Shown: positions 41,858 to 50,409, counted from the stretch's first letter. The stretch is DNA of 58,664 nt from an uncultured Rhodoblastus sp. (GCF_903903185.1 NZ_CAIUXT010000140.1:1-58664), one strand, 5' to 3'. Notes: a model not told the origin generated them from the letters alone. Made by a program: numbers and translations.

Positions 41858-44203
41858 ATGACCTGTCGCCTGATCCGTTTTCTCCCGATCGCCCTCTTTT
41901 TCGCTTTCGCCTTCGCCGGCGCCGACGCGGCTCAGGCAGGCAACGGCAGCTTCAATGTAAGCTGGTCCGCCCTCGATCCCGGCGACGACTGGGCGTGGAA
42001 AACCATCCAAAGCGTTTTTCCAGTCAACGGAGCTGCTGCGACCTCGACCGGCGCGGCTGCAAACGTCATCGGCCAGGTTATCGGGCAGCTTACAGGCTTC
42101 GTCATGGCCATCGCCATGGCGTTTATTTGCTATTTGACGATCATCAATATTCATCGCGTTTCCGAAACCTCAAGGCTCCTGACCAATTCGATGACCAGTC
42201 TCGCAGTCGTGCGAATCGGTTTCGCCGCAATCATGATGCTCCCAACCTCGTCCGGATTTTCCGTGGGGCAAAGCTTTGTTATTCAGGCGGCCGGATGGGG
42301 GATCGGAATGGCCCGCTCGGTATACACGAACGTCGTTCAGGCGATCGGTCCCGACGCCATGATCGTCGCCGATCCGATTATTCCAGGCGCAGGCACAACG
42401 ATCTTGAACCTGATGGAGGACGAGCTTTGCGCCGCTTTCGTCAATGTGGCGGCCGCATCGACGATCGTTCCCGCGCCAACGGCCACTGTCGCCGGTTCAA
42501 GCTCCGGCGGGGGCGTCGTCACCTATACCTATGCCCTGAGCGCGGGAAACGCGACCGATTCGCCCGCCTGCGGCTCAATCACCCTTAACGAACCTCTCTC
42601 CAGCACTGGCAATTACACCAATCTCTCCAACCAGATGGCGCAACAGCAGCAGCAAATCCTCGAAAATACCTTGAGCACACTTCGTCCACAAATTCAAAGC
42701 ATCGCCAATAATTATTGGCAGACAAAGAACCAAACCTCGCTGTCCGGTCTGCAATCGATTTATACATCAACCGTTCAAAGTTATACTAGCCAGCTGACCA
42801 CGGCAGCTCAATCGCTGACGCAACAATTGCGCAGCAGTCAGCAATCGCAGGATGCGCGCACTGGCAACCTCGGACTGATCCAGAACGAAACGCAGCTCTC
42901 CGCTTTGGGGTGGACTTCGGCCGGCGCCTATTATCTCGAATTCGCGCGTCTGAATGGTCTCACCTTGTCGCTCGCCAGCGCGACGCCTGTTATCAACACG
43001 CCCAGCTTCCAAGGCCTTTCGCCCGCACTCACGTCCGACATCGGACCGCTTTTCTTTTCGACGACTTCGCTGCTCGGCAAGCTCAAAATCTACGTGAACA
43101 CTCAAGACGGTCTTTCGACGCCAAGCGCTTATGGCGGAAAACAAACAGGGCAATATACGGGAGGCGACCCCAACAGCACCCTCGAGCAGGTATTTCGGGC
43201 GCTCAATATCACGCCCGCCTTGCTCAATAGTCTCGTCAATAACTTGTCTCCCACGACCAACCAATGGAGCGACCCATTTGGCGGGTTGATCGCTCTTGGC
43301 AACAAAATGATATTGGCGGCCCTGGCGATCATGGGAACCGCCGCGGCGTTGACGACAACCGTCGGAACGGTTTCCGCCGTTGGCGGCGGCTTAGCGAGCG
43401 GCGGCATCTTTGGCGGGCTCGCGGCCGCCGGCGCCGCCAGCGTCATCAATTTTCTGTCGACCCCAATTTTTGTCGGCGCGGGCGTGTTTCTCGCGCAGGG
43501 CCAGATGATCGCTTACGTTTTGCCGATGATTCCCTGGGTGGTCTGGATGGCGGGCGTCGCCGGTTATCTGATCCTCGTCTGCGAGGCCTTCGTTGCGGTG
43601 CCGCTCTGGATGCTCGCCCACATGACCTTTGAAGGCGAAGGACTGCATGGGCGAGGCGGTCCCGGTTACGAACTCATTTTCAACGTTCTTTTCCGGCCGA
43701 CCTTGATGCTGCTCGGCCTCTTCCTCGGATATTTCATCTTCGCATCAATGGCGTGGCTCATCAGTATGAGCTTTGGCATCGCCGCCGGCTTTGTTTTAGC
43801 CAACGGCTGGCTGGTCACAAACGTACTCGGCTTCCTGACCCTGATGTCGGTGTTTATCCTGACGAATGTGACCGCCGCAGTCATGTCGTTTCGCATGGTC
43901 TCGCTGATCCCGCACCACCTGCCGCGACTGATCGGCTTCAGCGGCGGCAACCGCGTCGACATGAACGAATTTGCGCAACTCGCGGCCTATAAAGGCACTG
44001 AGAATTCGGTCAATGCCCTCACAAACAGAACCCAATCCGTTTTTTCCTCCAGTCAAAAAACCGGCTCGGGCGGCCCCTATTTACCCGCTTCTGGAAGCCG
44101 CACTGCCGCGTTACCAGCATCGCAATCGACAACGAGCAGTCTCGATAGTACTCTACAAGCGACGACAGGTATGCGCAGCTCGCAGAAACCAACGGATGGT
44201 TGA
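41858..44203 (+). CDS. dotA: DotA/TraY-like polytopic membrane protein
   Basis: A 781-residue protein. A signal peptide (about 1-26) is followed by DWAWKTIQSVFPVNG, then membrane helices near 65-90, a long periplasmic loop (about 155-470) and a cluster of helices at about 480-690 including MIPWVVWMAGVAGYLILVCE and VPLWMLAHMTFEGEGLHGRG. These are the DotA/TraY landmarks. DotA is an inner-membrane component needed for DNA transfer and is partly released in Legionella. The last ~75 residues are Ser/Thr-rich and disordered. Confidence 0.9.
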   Translation: MTCRLIRFLPIALFFAFAFAGADAAQAGNGSFNVSWSALDPGDDWAWKTIQSVFPVNGAAATSTGAAANVIGQVIGQLTGFVMAIAMAFICYLTIINIHRVSETSRLLTNSMTSLAVVRIGFAAIMMLPTSSGFSVGQSFVIQAAGWGIGMARSVYTNVVQAIGPDAMIVADPIIPGAGTTILNLMEDELCAAFVNVAAASTIVPAPTATVAGSSSGGGVVTYTYALSAGNATDSPACGSITLNEPLSSTGNYTNLSNQMAQQQQQILENTLSTLRPQIQSIANNYWQTKNQTSLSGLQSIYTSTVQSYTSQLTTAAQSLTQQLRSSQQSQDARTGNLGLIQNETQLSALGWTSAGAYYLEFARLNGLTLSLASATPVINTPSFQGLSPALTSDIGPLFFSTTSLLGKLKIYVNTQDGLSTPSAYGGKQTGQYTGGDPNSTLEQVFRALNITPALLNSLVNNLSPTTNQWSDPFGGLIALGNKMILAALAIMGTAAALTTTVGTVSAVGGGLASGGIFGGLAAAGAASVINFLSTPIFVGAGVFLAQGQMIAYVLPMIPWVVWMAGVAGYLILVCEAFVAVPLWMLAHMTFEGEGLHGRGGPGYELIFNVLFRPTLMLLGLFLGYFIFASMAWLISMSFGIAAGFVLANGWLVTNVLGFLTLMSVFILTNVTAAVMSFRMVSLIPHHLPRLIGFSGGNRVDMNEFAQLAAYKGTENSVNALTNRTQSVFSSSQKTGSGGPYLPASGSRTAALPASQSTTSSLDSTLQATTGMRSSQKPTDG

Positions 44204-44205
44204 AA

Positions 44206-44703
44206 ATGTTCGCGTTCTCCGACTCCTTTTTGGCTGGTTACATGGCCGGCGAATCGGCAACAGACCGGCAAAAAGCTATCGACAGCGTGTGGCAGGGCAT
44301 CGACGGGCGACGTCAGATCACGGTCGACCAAAGCTATCTGGATTCCCTCAGCATACAATTCCAGAACGCTCAGGCGAACGCTGAACATAACCACCGAATC
44401 GCGAGCGAATGGATTACCCATGCGAAAAAACTCGAACAAGAAAACGTCGCGTTGAGATCCCAGGTCGCCGCGCTCAACCGGGTGACGGCCGAACGCAACG
44501 GCTTGCTAAAATTCCTGGATATGGCTGGGCACCTTCTTCAGGCTCAAAGAGAAGGGAAAGCGGCGCGTCCCGAATTCGCCGAACTGCGTGAATTTGCCCT
44601 CAAAGTCGCCGGCATTCACATGCGCGGCGAAATTTATGAAGGACTTGCCGACCAGCCGAAAAAGATGGCTCGCCTTCGCGAGATCTGGGAAGCGCTGCGC
44701 TAG
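44206..44703 (+). CDS. Coiled-coil hypothetical protein after dotA
   Basis: About 165 residues from the ATG at 44206; a TTG at 44200 overlapping the dotA stop is the alternative. A long coiled coil at about 45-105 (ANAEHNHRIASEWITHAKKL, EQENVALRSQVAALNRVTAE) lies between helical ends. No membrane segment. Co-transcribed with dotA; function unknown. Confidence 0.6.
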   Translation: MFAFSDSFLAGYMAGESATDRQKAIDSVWQGIDGRRQITVDQSYLDSLSIQFQNAQANAEHNHRIASEWITHAKKLEQENVALRSQVAALNRVTAERNGLLKFLDMAGHLLQAQREGKAARPEFAELREFALKVAGIHMRGEIYEGLADQPKKMARLREIWEALR

Positions 44704-44714
44704 GTCTTCGCGCC
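44704..44714 (+). promoter_or_regulatory. Transfer-regulon motif, site 9 (before the lipoprotein gene)
   Basis: GTCTTCGCGCC, 40 nt before the ATG at 44755 and starting immediately after the preceding stop codon. Confidence 0.6.
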
Positions 44715-44754
44715 ATAGCTAATGAGGATAGGCTTCTGACAAGGAGCCTGTTCC

Positions 44755-45063
44755 ATGAAATTCCTTCTTCTGATCCTGCCGATAGCCGCCCTCCCCCTCG
44801 CCAGTTGCGCCAGCCCCAACCTCAAAACGCCCGACAGCTATCGCGCGCCGGCAGCGCCGCCGATCCAGCATTTCTTCTTCAATCCCTTCGCCGCCTATGG
44901 TTCGGCAAACGCCACCTGGGCGCCGCCGGTCTTTGATCGCAACGGCACGATCGTCAAACCCGTCGAGCCGGCCTCGCAAGGCAATCGCCCCGATTACGAA
45001 CATTCCCAATGGGCGACGGGTGCTTCGGGCGGTGACGCAAATCGTCCACTTGGCACGTTCTGA
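44755..45063 (+). CDS. Small lipoprotein of transfer cluster
   Basis: A 102-residue protein with a lipoprotein signal (ILPIAALPLASCASPN, lipobox LASC). The mature part is Pro/Asn-rich with aromatic residues (IQHFFFNPFAAYG). Candidate VirB7-like small lipoprotein for the outer-membrane complex. Last plus-strand gene of the cluster, followed by a terminator. Confidence 0.65.
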   Translation: MKFLLLILPIAALPLASCASPNLKTPDSYRAPAAPPIQHFFFNPFAAYGSANATWAPPVFDRNGTIVKPVEPASQGNRPDYEHSQWATGASGGDANRPLGTF

Positions 45064-45087
45064 CGCTCCCCCCTCCCCTCCTAAACG

Positions 45088-45126
45088 AAAGGGGCGGCGC
45101 CACCCAAGGCCCCGCCCCTTTTTCTG
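45088..45126 (+). terminator. Rho-independent terminator of plus-strand transfer unit
   Basis: Stem 45088-45097 (AAAGGGGCGG) with 45112-45121, loop 14 nt, followed by a short T-run. It faces the end of the convergent IcmV-like gene. Confidence 0.8.
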
Positions 45127-45141
45127 TACCGGACGAAGCGA

Positions 45142-45654
45142 TCAGCGCGGCCAAAACGGTTCGTTCGTACTCACGAATTCGCTTGCCGTCGCATGACGCA
45201 ACATGCGCAACCGAAAATTATCCAGCGCAAATTTGAACGCCATCAAGAAAAACAGCACGCAAGACGGACTGAATTCCATCACGATGACAATAGCGCTCGA
45301 CGTCCACGACACTGTCGCCAATTGATAGAGCAGCCACAAAAACGACGCCCACGCCAGGCCGAAGCAAGCATAGGCCGCCACGGCCGTCTCCCGCCGCCGC
45401 TTGGCCAAGAGAGCCCAGGCCTGCCCATCCGAAAGCCCTCGCGCTTCCGCAAAAGCCCGGAGATCGAGCAGTCGATCTCCGTCGCTAATCACTTGCTGTT
45501 CGGCCGCTTTCGTTGGTTGCGCCTGCGACAAAAATCGTCGTGCCTGGTCCTCAATCGCGCGGTGGCTCTCTTTGATTTGTCGCCACGGCACGAGAATAAA
45601 CGGTACCGCGGCAGCTTTGCGAACTCCCCGGCCGATGCGGCTCATCACGCCCAT
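45142..45654 (-). CDS. IcmV/TraX-like membrane protein
   Basis: A 170-residue protein. The N-terminus (MSRIGRGVRKAAAVPFILVP, WRQIKESHRAIED) and the two-helix block at about 95-115 and 120-145 (CFGLAWASFLWLLYQL...) follow the IcmV/TraX layout: a basic amphipathic start, a soluble helical part (LRAFAEARGLSDGQAWALLA), then two membrane helices and a basic tail. Assigned from pattern and context, not from strong motifs. It begins one base inside the stop of the DsbC-like gene. Confidence 0.6.
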   Translation of the reverse strand: MGVMSRIGRGVRKAAAVPFILVPWRQIKESHRAIEDQARRFLSQAQPTKAAEQQVISDGDRLLDLRAFAEARGLSDGQAWALLAKRRRETAVAAYACFGLAWASFLWLLYQLATVSWTSSAIVIVMEFSPSCVLFFLMAFKFALDNFRLRMLRHATASEFVSTNEPFWPR

Positions 45655-46886
45655 CAGCGCCTCCCGGAGACTTCCGCCAACAGCGCCTTGATGTCGGTCG
45701 GCATTCCATCCAACCGCCCCTCGGAGCCATCAGGCTTGCGGAACAAAAAGGTCGGCGTGCCGGTCAGCTTGATCGACTCGGAAATCTGCCCGTTCTTTTG
45801 TAGCTTGGCAGCGGCTTCCGCCGATGGCTGGCCGCCGAAATTGCGCTGCATCCATAAACTCGCCATGTGCTCCAGCGGATTGCTCAGCAGCGCCAACGCG
45901 GCCCGGGTGCTCATCCCATTGTCTTCGTGATCGAGGATCGAGATCGGGACGATCCGGAGCTGAACCCGCCCTGCTTCGACGAAGGGCTTGAGCTGGTCTA
46001 AAGCGCGGATGGAATAAGTGCAGGCCGGATCGACGATCATCCACAACTCAGGCGCTCCATCGCGGCCGTAAACTCCAAATGTCGCCTGCTTCACAACCGC
46101 CAGACCGGACTCCACAGCTTTTGCAGAAAATTCCTTGTCCCCGTCGCTTACGACAACGGTCGGGATCGCCCCGTCGATTTTCGCAACCTGATCGCGGGTG
46201 AGGTTCTTGCCGGCCGAATCCCACATCACGCCGGCGATCATCGCCTGCCTATCGGGAGTGGCGTAAAGGACCTGAATCTCCGATCCGTTCCGAAGAAACA
46301 GGCCTTTGAGACCGTGACTCTCGCCTATGTCCGTGACCTGGGCGCCTCCGATCGCCATCAGCCGCGCCTCGGAAAGTTCGAGGACCGGGCCGCCAACGAC
46401 GGCCTGCCCGTCCGGCGCGACCTGCAAAATCATGAACTGGTCCCCGACTCGCGCCGCCACGGAATGAAGACCGTGTCTTTCGCCGAGATCGAGAATCTTG
46501 GCGCCAGTGCTGGCCACGTGCTTAAGCGCCGGCACGCTATCGACGTCCTTCAAGACCGACAGCGCCTCGGCGGCGACGGGATCGCGGGCCGGAACTTGAG
46601 CCGGCGGCGTCATGAATTCAGCGTTCGGTTCCGCAACGGCAGATTTCGGTTCGGCTAAAAGCGCCGGCGCGTCCAATGGCGCGGGAGCGACCAGTTCCGG
46701 AATTCTTGGCTCGGCTATGACAGCCGCAGCCGGCTTCTTGTCGACAACCCGCAGGTCGCCCGCCGCGAGGGCAAGAGGCTTGGAAAGATCGACCGCGCAG
46801 TGTCCAGCGTCGAGCGCTCGCACCGAGGTCGAGAGTGCAAGACCGCTCGCAAGGGCCGCAATACCAATAGAAAAACGCATTCTCAT
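45654..46886 (-). CDS. DsbC/DsbG-like thioredoxin-fold protein with altered active site
   Basis: A 410-residue exported protein (signal peptide about 1-24). After a Pro/Ala-rich linker come two homologous segments, about 127-170 (ILDLGERHGLHSV...) and 182-224 (VTDIGESHGLKGL...), the kind of dimerisation-like repeat seen before DsbC catalytic domains. The thioredoxin-like domain follows, with the active-site position VDPACTYSIRALDQL: Cys289 is present but the second cysteine is Ser292 instead of the usual CxxC. It may act as a monothiol chaperone or isomerase for the cysteine-rich exported transfer proteins. The ATG at 46880 is an alternative start. Confidence 0.75.
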   Translation of the reverse strand: MRMRFSIGIAALASGLALSTSVRALDAGHCAVDLSKPLALAAGDLRVVDKKPAAAVIAEPRIPELVAPAPLDAPALLAEPKSAVAEPNAEFMTPPAQVPARDPVAAEALSVLKDVDSVPALKHVASTGAKILDLGERHGLHSVAARVGDQFMILQVAPDGQAVVGGPVLELSEARLMAIGGAQVTDIGESHGLKGLFLRNGSEIQVLYATPDRQAMIAGVMWDSAGKNLTRDQVAKIDGAIPTVVVSDGDKEFSAKAVESGLAVVKQATFGVYGRDGAPELWMIVDPACTYSIRALDQLKPFVEAGRVQLRIVPISILDHEDNGMSTRAALALLSNPLEHMASLWMQRNFGGQPSAEAAAKLQKNGQISESIKLTGTPTFLFRKPDGSEGRLDGMPTDIKALLAEVSGRR

Positions 46887-46927
46887 GTGCCTCCAATCGA
46901 GTGACAGGAAACACGCTAGGATCGAAC

Positions 46928-46938
46928 GGCGCGAAGTC
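46928..46938 (-). promoter_or_regulatory. Transfer-regulon motif, site 10 (before the DsbC-like gene)
   Basis: Sense-strand GACTTCGCGCC, 41 nt before the ATG at 46886. Confidence 0.7.
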
Positions 46939-46946
46939 CGCGCGAT

Positions 46947-47693
46947 TTAGGGCTCGGAACAAATCTTTTCCGAGCATGGTAGAACCGGCTTTTTTAAAGG
47001 CTCCAGCAGCCTGTCGAAATCGCGAAACATCGAACCCCTCAAAGATAAGAGAGCGTGACCGTTGCCGCGACATCCGTCAGACATTTCGAATATTTCGAGT
47101 TTCGCGTTCAAACCGGCGAAGGTCGTCGCCGGATGTTTTGCAACAGCATCCATCGCGGCTTCAATCTGAGCGCCCAGGTCTTTAATTACACGACATGACT
47201 CGCGTAGATCAGATTCCGCACCCGCTATGCTCACGTCGGCGAAACGATCTGACTCTTTAACTAATTGATTTACAGGTTGAAAAAAATTTGCGATCAGTGT
47301 CGAAAGCTCCGGCTCGATGTCAATCAAGTTAACTTCGCTCTGGCTTTCAATCACCCGATCACAATCTGAAAGACAAGATCTCAGCAACAGCGCGGTTTCG
47401 TCGTAACCCCCAGCTACCGACATTAAAATAACTTTTTTCAGAATGATTCCGTCTATCCCGCAGGAACGCATTTCTGCTAAATCTGTCACAGCGCGCCCGC
47501 GCTCGGTTGCTAAGGTGTCGATAGATGCTGGATCCAGGTTATCCACTCCAAATTCCACTTCGCCCACCAGCTTTGAGTGAATGGTGCAACATTTTAATGC
47601 TGCTGACCAAAGAGCGTGGTCGTCTGAGGGAATTGCGCCTAGCGCCTCGATATCAAAACAAATTCCGTGAATTTTTCCTGACGCCATCTGCAT
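46947..47693 (-). CDS. Hypothetical cytoplasmic protein
   Basis: A 248-residue protein without signal peptide, membrane segment or known domain. Several cysteines occur (ALKCCTIHSKL, MRSCGIDG, CLSDCDRV). Its codon use is more AT-rich than that of the transfer genes, suggesting separate acquisition. No transfer motif precedes it. It may be a regulator or cargo gene; not recognised. Confidence 0.5.
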   Translation of the reverse strand: MQMASGKIHGICFDIEALGAIPSDDHALWSAALKCCTIHSKLVGEVEFGVDNLDPASIDTLATERGRAVTDLAEMRSCGIDGIILKKVILMSVAGGYDETALLLRSCLSDCDRVIESQSEVNLIDIEPELSTLIANFFQPVNQLVKESDRFADVSIAGAESDLRESCRVIKDLGAQIEAAMDAVAKHPATTFAGLNAKLEIFEMSDGCRGNGHALLSLRGSMFRDFDRLLEPLKKPVLPCSEKICSEP

Positions 47694-47749
47694 TCACCTT
47701 TAGAATTAGTCCTTATGTTACAGAGATACACCATGATTACATTTCATGA

Positions 47750-47938
47750 TTAGCCGATGAAAGATTTTGACCGCCGTTCAAACAGCAAAACGGATTCTAT
47801 CAATCGATTCAATTTTTTCAAGCCCGCCAGGCTTCCTTCTTCAGGAAAAATCGCTGCAAAACAGGATCGTAGTCTGGCAAGATAGGTTTCATCCGGTCCC
47901 GCCCTCTTGATTTTATTCCGCAGAGATTTTTTTTGCAT
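47750..47938 (-). CDS. Small hypothetical protein
   Basis: A 62-residue, strongly basic protein (MQKKSLRNKIKRAGPDETYL...), AT-rich relative to the surroundings. It ends 56 bases before the start of the 46947-47693 gene, on the same strand. No domain seen; reality uncertain. Confidence 0.35.
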   Translation of the reverse strand: MQKKSLRNKIKRAGPDETYLARLRSCFAAIFPEEGSLAGLKKLNRLIESVLLFERRSKSFIG

Positions 47939-47999
47939 GAAACGGGCAAATATTGCACCAACATGATCCTGCGTCGCGGTACGGTTTTAAACCAAAGCT

Positions 48000-48023
48000 G
48001 GGGGAGCCGCGGCTCCCCCTTTT
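48000..48023. terminator. GC-rich palindrome followed by T-run
   Basis: 48000-48019 is a perfect 20-nt palindrome (GGGGGAGCCGCGGCTCCCCC) followed by TTTT on the plus strand. It lies just left of the IS630 remnant and may be a leftover terminator of a lost gene. Confidence 0.5.
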
Positions 48024-48141
48024 AAAATTAAGTCTTCCGGCGTCATTCCGAACCAGAGAAGCCCCGTAGTCCAGCTCGTAGCCTTCAAGCGCCTCCAATA
48101 ATCCCACTACGAGAATATAGGCGCCATCAAAATCGCGCTCT

Positions 48142-48430
48142 GAGATCAGCCAAACTGTCGCCAAGGGCGCTCAAGCCGTCATGCTGCTTGACGCGCCGGC
48201 TGGCATACGACCGACAAGCTCCGGGTTCCCAAAAACATGACGCTGACTGCTGCCTTCGCGCTCGCCGGAATTGAACCCGGTCGAAAATATCTGGCAATAA
48301 CTGTGCTCCTATTGGCTTTCCAACAGGGTCTTCGAAACCTACGAGGAAATCTGCGTAGCCGCATGTGACGCCTGGAGCAAGCTGACCGCTCTGCCCGCCG
48401 TCAGCCCTTTTCTCTCAACCCGACTGGTTC
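48142..48430 (+). pseudogene. IS630-family transposase remnant
   Basis: One frame reads EISQTVAKGAQAVMLLDAPA, then after two stops LLPSRSPELNPVENIWQ, another stop, and YWLSNRVFETYEEICVAACD followed by AWSKL. PSRSPELNPVENIWQ and NRVFETY are hallmarks of the C-terminal DDE domain of IS630 transposases. Three internal stops and the missing N-terminal half show that it is inactive. Confidence 0.85.
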
Positions 48431-48478
48431 ACTTTTACGCCCCCACTTGGCACATTTTGTCGCCGCCGTTGACACGCC

Positions 48479-48790
48479 ACGGCTGCGGGCTTCATGCTGC
48501 TTCCGCCGGTGCTGGCGTTCGGGCTGTATTTTGGTCTCGGTCCCTCGGTGCGGCACGTTTTGCGCCTCGGCGCTTGGCGGGCTGCGGAGCAACCGAAGGT
48601 GGGCGCGCGCTGGGTAGCCACTGTGATGTTGCCGGCTGGCGCCATCTGCGCAGCGGGCCTTGTCGGCCTGACGTGGCTCGACGACCGGCCTGCTGGCGCC
48701 TGCGTTCCGCATCAACGCCGCTTTGACGTTGCCACAAATGATGGTCACCAGTTGGTTGAAGCCCGTGTGGCCTTACTCTTGCTCACCGCT
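48479..48790 (+). pseudogene. Brp/Blh-type carotene dioxygenase remnant
   Basis: Starting near 48494 one frame gives LLPPVLAFGLYFGLGPSVRH followed by VLRLGAW and, later, VMLPAGAICAAGLVGLTWL. After a frameshift near 48690 another frame continues LLAPAFRINAALTLPQMMV and TSWLKPVWPY. This is the C-terminal membrane part of Brp/Blh family proteins (LPPxxxFGLYFxxxHSxRHxLRL ... LTxPHMxV), which cleave beta-carotene to retinal. The conserved HS and PH histidines are changed to PS and PQ, so the remnant is dead. It is cut at its start beside the IS630 remnant. Confidence 0.6.
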
Positions 48791-48895
48791 CGGGAAGCGG
48801 CTCCTGCGTTTCCGCGCAGAATAGAACGAGACAACATTTCCCCTGAACCAGCGCGCGGCACCCACCCTTTGGAACATCACACACAGGCGGCTCCG

Positions 48896-49831
48896 ATGGC
48901 AGAAACCAAACCCAGCGCCACCCGCGCCCGGTCAAGCCTATGGGATGCGGCCCGTTTCGCAGCCTGGGCATACGCGCCATTCCAAAGCTTGGCGGCGCCG
49001 GAACTTTACGGCCTACTGGCGACACGCGCCTTTACGGCCAAGGGCCTGTACCTCAATCTCGGCTACTGGAAGACCGCGCGAACGATTGACGAAGCCTGTC
49101 CGGCCCTGGCCACGCTGGTGGCCGAGGCGGCGGCGATGGGGCCGAATGACGATGTCGTGGATGTGGGCTTCGGCTTTGCCGATCAGGACATGCTGTGGAT
49201 CGAACGTTTTGCGCCGCGCCACATCACTGGGCTGAACGTGACGCCGGTGCAGGTGCGCCTCGCCCGCCAACGTTTGCAGCGGCGGGGCATGGCGGATCGC
49301 ATCACGCTCACCGAGGGCTCCGCCACCGCGATGCCGCTGCCGGATTCATGCTGCGACATCGTCACCGCCGTGGAATGCGCCTTCCATTTCCACACCCGCG
49401 CCGATTTCCTGGCCGAGGCCTTTCGAGTGCTGCGGCCGGGCGGGCGGCTGGTGCTAGCCGACGTGATTCGTGCGGCTCCCGAACCCGAACCGCTGCGCCG
49501 GCGGGCGCAGGATTTCACCTGGTCCCAGTTCGCGCAGAAATTCGCGGTGCCCGCAGCCAATGCCGACCGGCGAGCGCCTTATGCCGCGAAGCTGAACGCG
49601 GCCGGCTTCGCGTCCGTGGATGTGACGCCTATCGGAGACCATGTCTTCCCGGGCTGGCACCGCGCGCTGGGTGAGGACGCCGCGCTGTTCGCCAGGCTTC
49701 CGCCGGCCGGCCGGCTGCCTTATCGGCTGCTGCTCAATTTCGATGCCCGCACTGTGTACAGCGCTTTCGACTATGTGTTGGCGACCGCGCGCAAACCAAG
49801 AGGAAAGGGAGCGCGCGACGGCGCTGTATGA
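48896..49831 (+). CDS. Class I SAM-dependent methyltransferase
   Basis: A 311-residue protein from the ATG at 48896. The family motifs are clear: a lead segment LYLNLGYWKTARTIDEACPA, motif I VVDVGFGFADQDM, motif II TGLNVTPVQVRLARQRL, an acidic LTEGSATAMPLPDSCCDIV, and VLRPGGRLVLADVI. These resemble small-molecule methyltransferases that act on polyketides, sterols or related lipids. The gene is intact in the middle of gene fragments. The upstream open frame to 48494 belongs to the Blh remnant. It ends in the first bases of a glutathione peroxidase fragment, which suggests a junction rather than an operon. Confidence 0.85.
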   Translation: MAETKPSATRARSSLWDAARFAAWAYAPFQSLAAPELYGLLATRAFTAKGLYLNLGYWKTARTIDEACPALATLVAEAAAMGPNDDVVDVGFGFADQDMLWIERFAPRHITGLNVTPVQVRLARQRLQRRGMADRITLTEGSATAMPLPDSCCDIVTAVECAFHFHTRADFLAEAFRVLRPGGRLVLADVIRAAPEPEPLRRRAQDFTWSQFAQKFAVPAANADRRAPYAAKLNAAGFASVDVTPIGDHVFPGWHRALGEDAALFARLPPAGRLPYRLLLNFDARTVYSAFDYVLATARKPRGKGARDGAV

Positions 49832-49964
49832 CTTCACCGCCAAGCTAACCACGGGCGAGGACCGGAGCCTCGCGGCGTATCGCGGCCAACCACTGTTGAT
49901 CGTAATTGTCGCGTCGAAATGCGGCTTCACGTCGAAGTACAAGGGGCTCCTGCGTCAGTCCTAA
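49814..49964 (+). pseudogene. Glutathione peroxidase N-terminal fragment
   Basis: The frame reads LYDFTAKLTTGEDRSLAAYR, GQPLLIVIVASKCGFTSKYK and GL, then loses similarity and stops at 49964. This is the start of a Cys-type glutathione peroxidase (active-site SKCGFT). The usual ATG is missing and the other ~110 residues are gone. Confidence 0.85.
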
Positions 49965-50274
49965 TCAGGCACAGCCCCCAATCGCCCCCGCCTCCCCAAC
50001 TAGACGGGCCGCTCATCGGAAAAACCAAATGCGTATCGTTCGAACGTCACGTTCCATCGCCGTCTTTTCCCAAGCCGCGCTCCCGATCAATGCAGCTAAC
50101 GCGGACCCCCTCCCCGAACAGTTGCCAGAGCCGCAAGCCGTTTTCGACCCGATCTGCGTCAGCAAAGAATCGATCGACGATACCGCCTTGTTCCAGTCCA
50201 TTGCCGCCAAGCGAATTTCCGCTCGTCCAGTTCAAAGGCCCCGATGGGCCCAAAACGAGAATATGCGCGCCAGC

Positions 50275-50409
50275 AAAATCGTGCTCGGCGCCACCGGCCT
50301 GGAACGCGCTGCGCACATAGCGAACCATGCCTCGACGCGGAGGACGCAGCTCTACGACCGCCGCGCCGAAGAGTTCTCGCTCGAAGACGTTGAGCTTGTA
50401 TTGATTTGA
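50275..50409 (+). pseudogene. Tyrosine recombinase C-terminal remnant
   Basis: The last ~45 residues of an open frame read GATGLERAAHIANHASTRRT, QLYDRRAEEFSLEDVELVLI, the classical end of a phage-type integrase with the active-site Tyr in QLYDRR and the HAS box. Upstream of about 50275 the similarity is lost. No catalytic Arg region is present. Confidence 0.75.

Noticed and set aside
47913..48164. 83-residue minus-strand frame with Cys residues
   Set aside because: It runs through the GC-rich palindrome at 48000 and into the IS630 remnant; no conserved motif.
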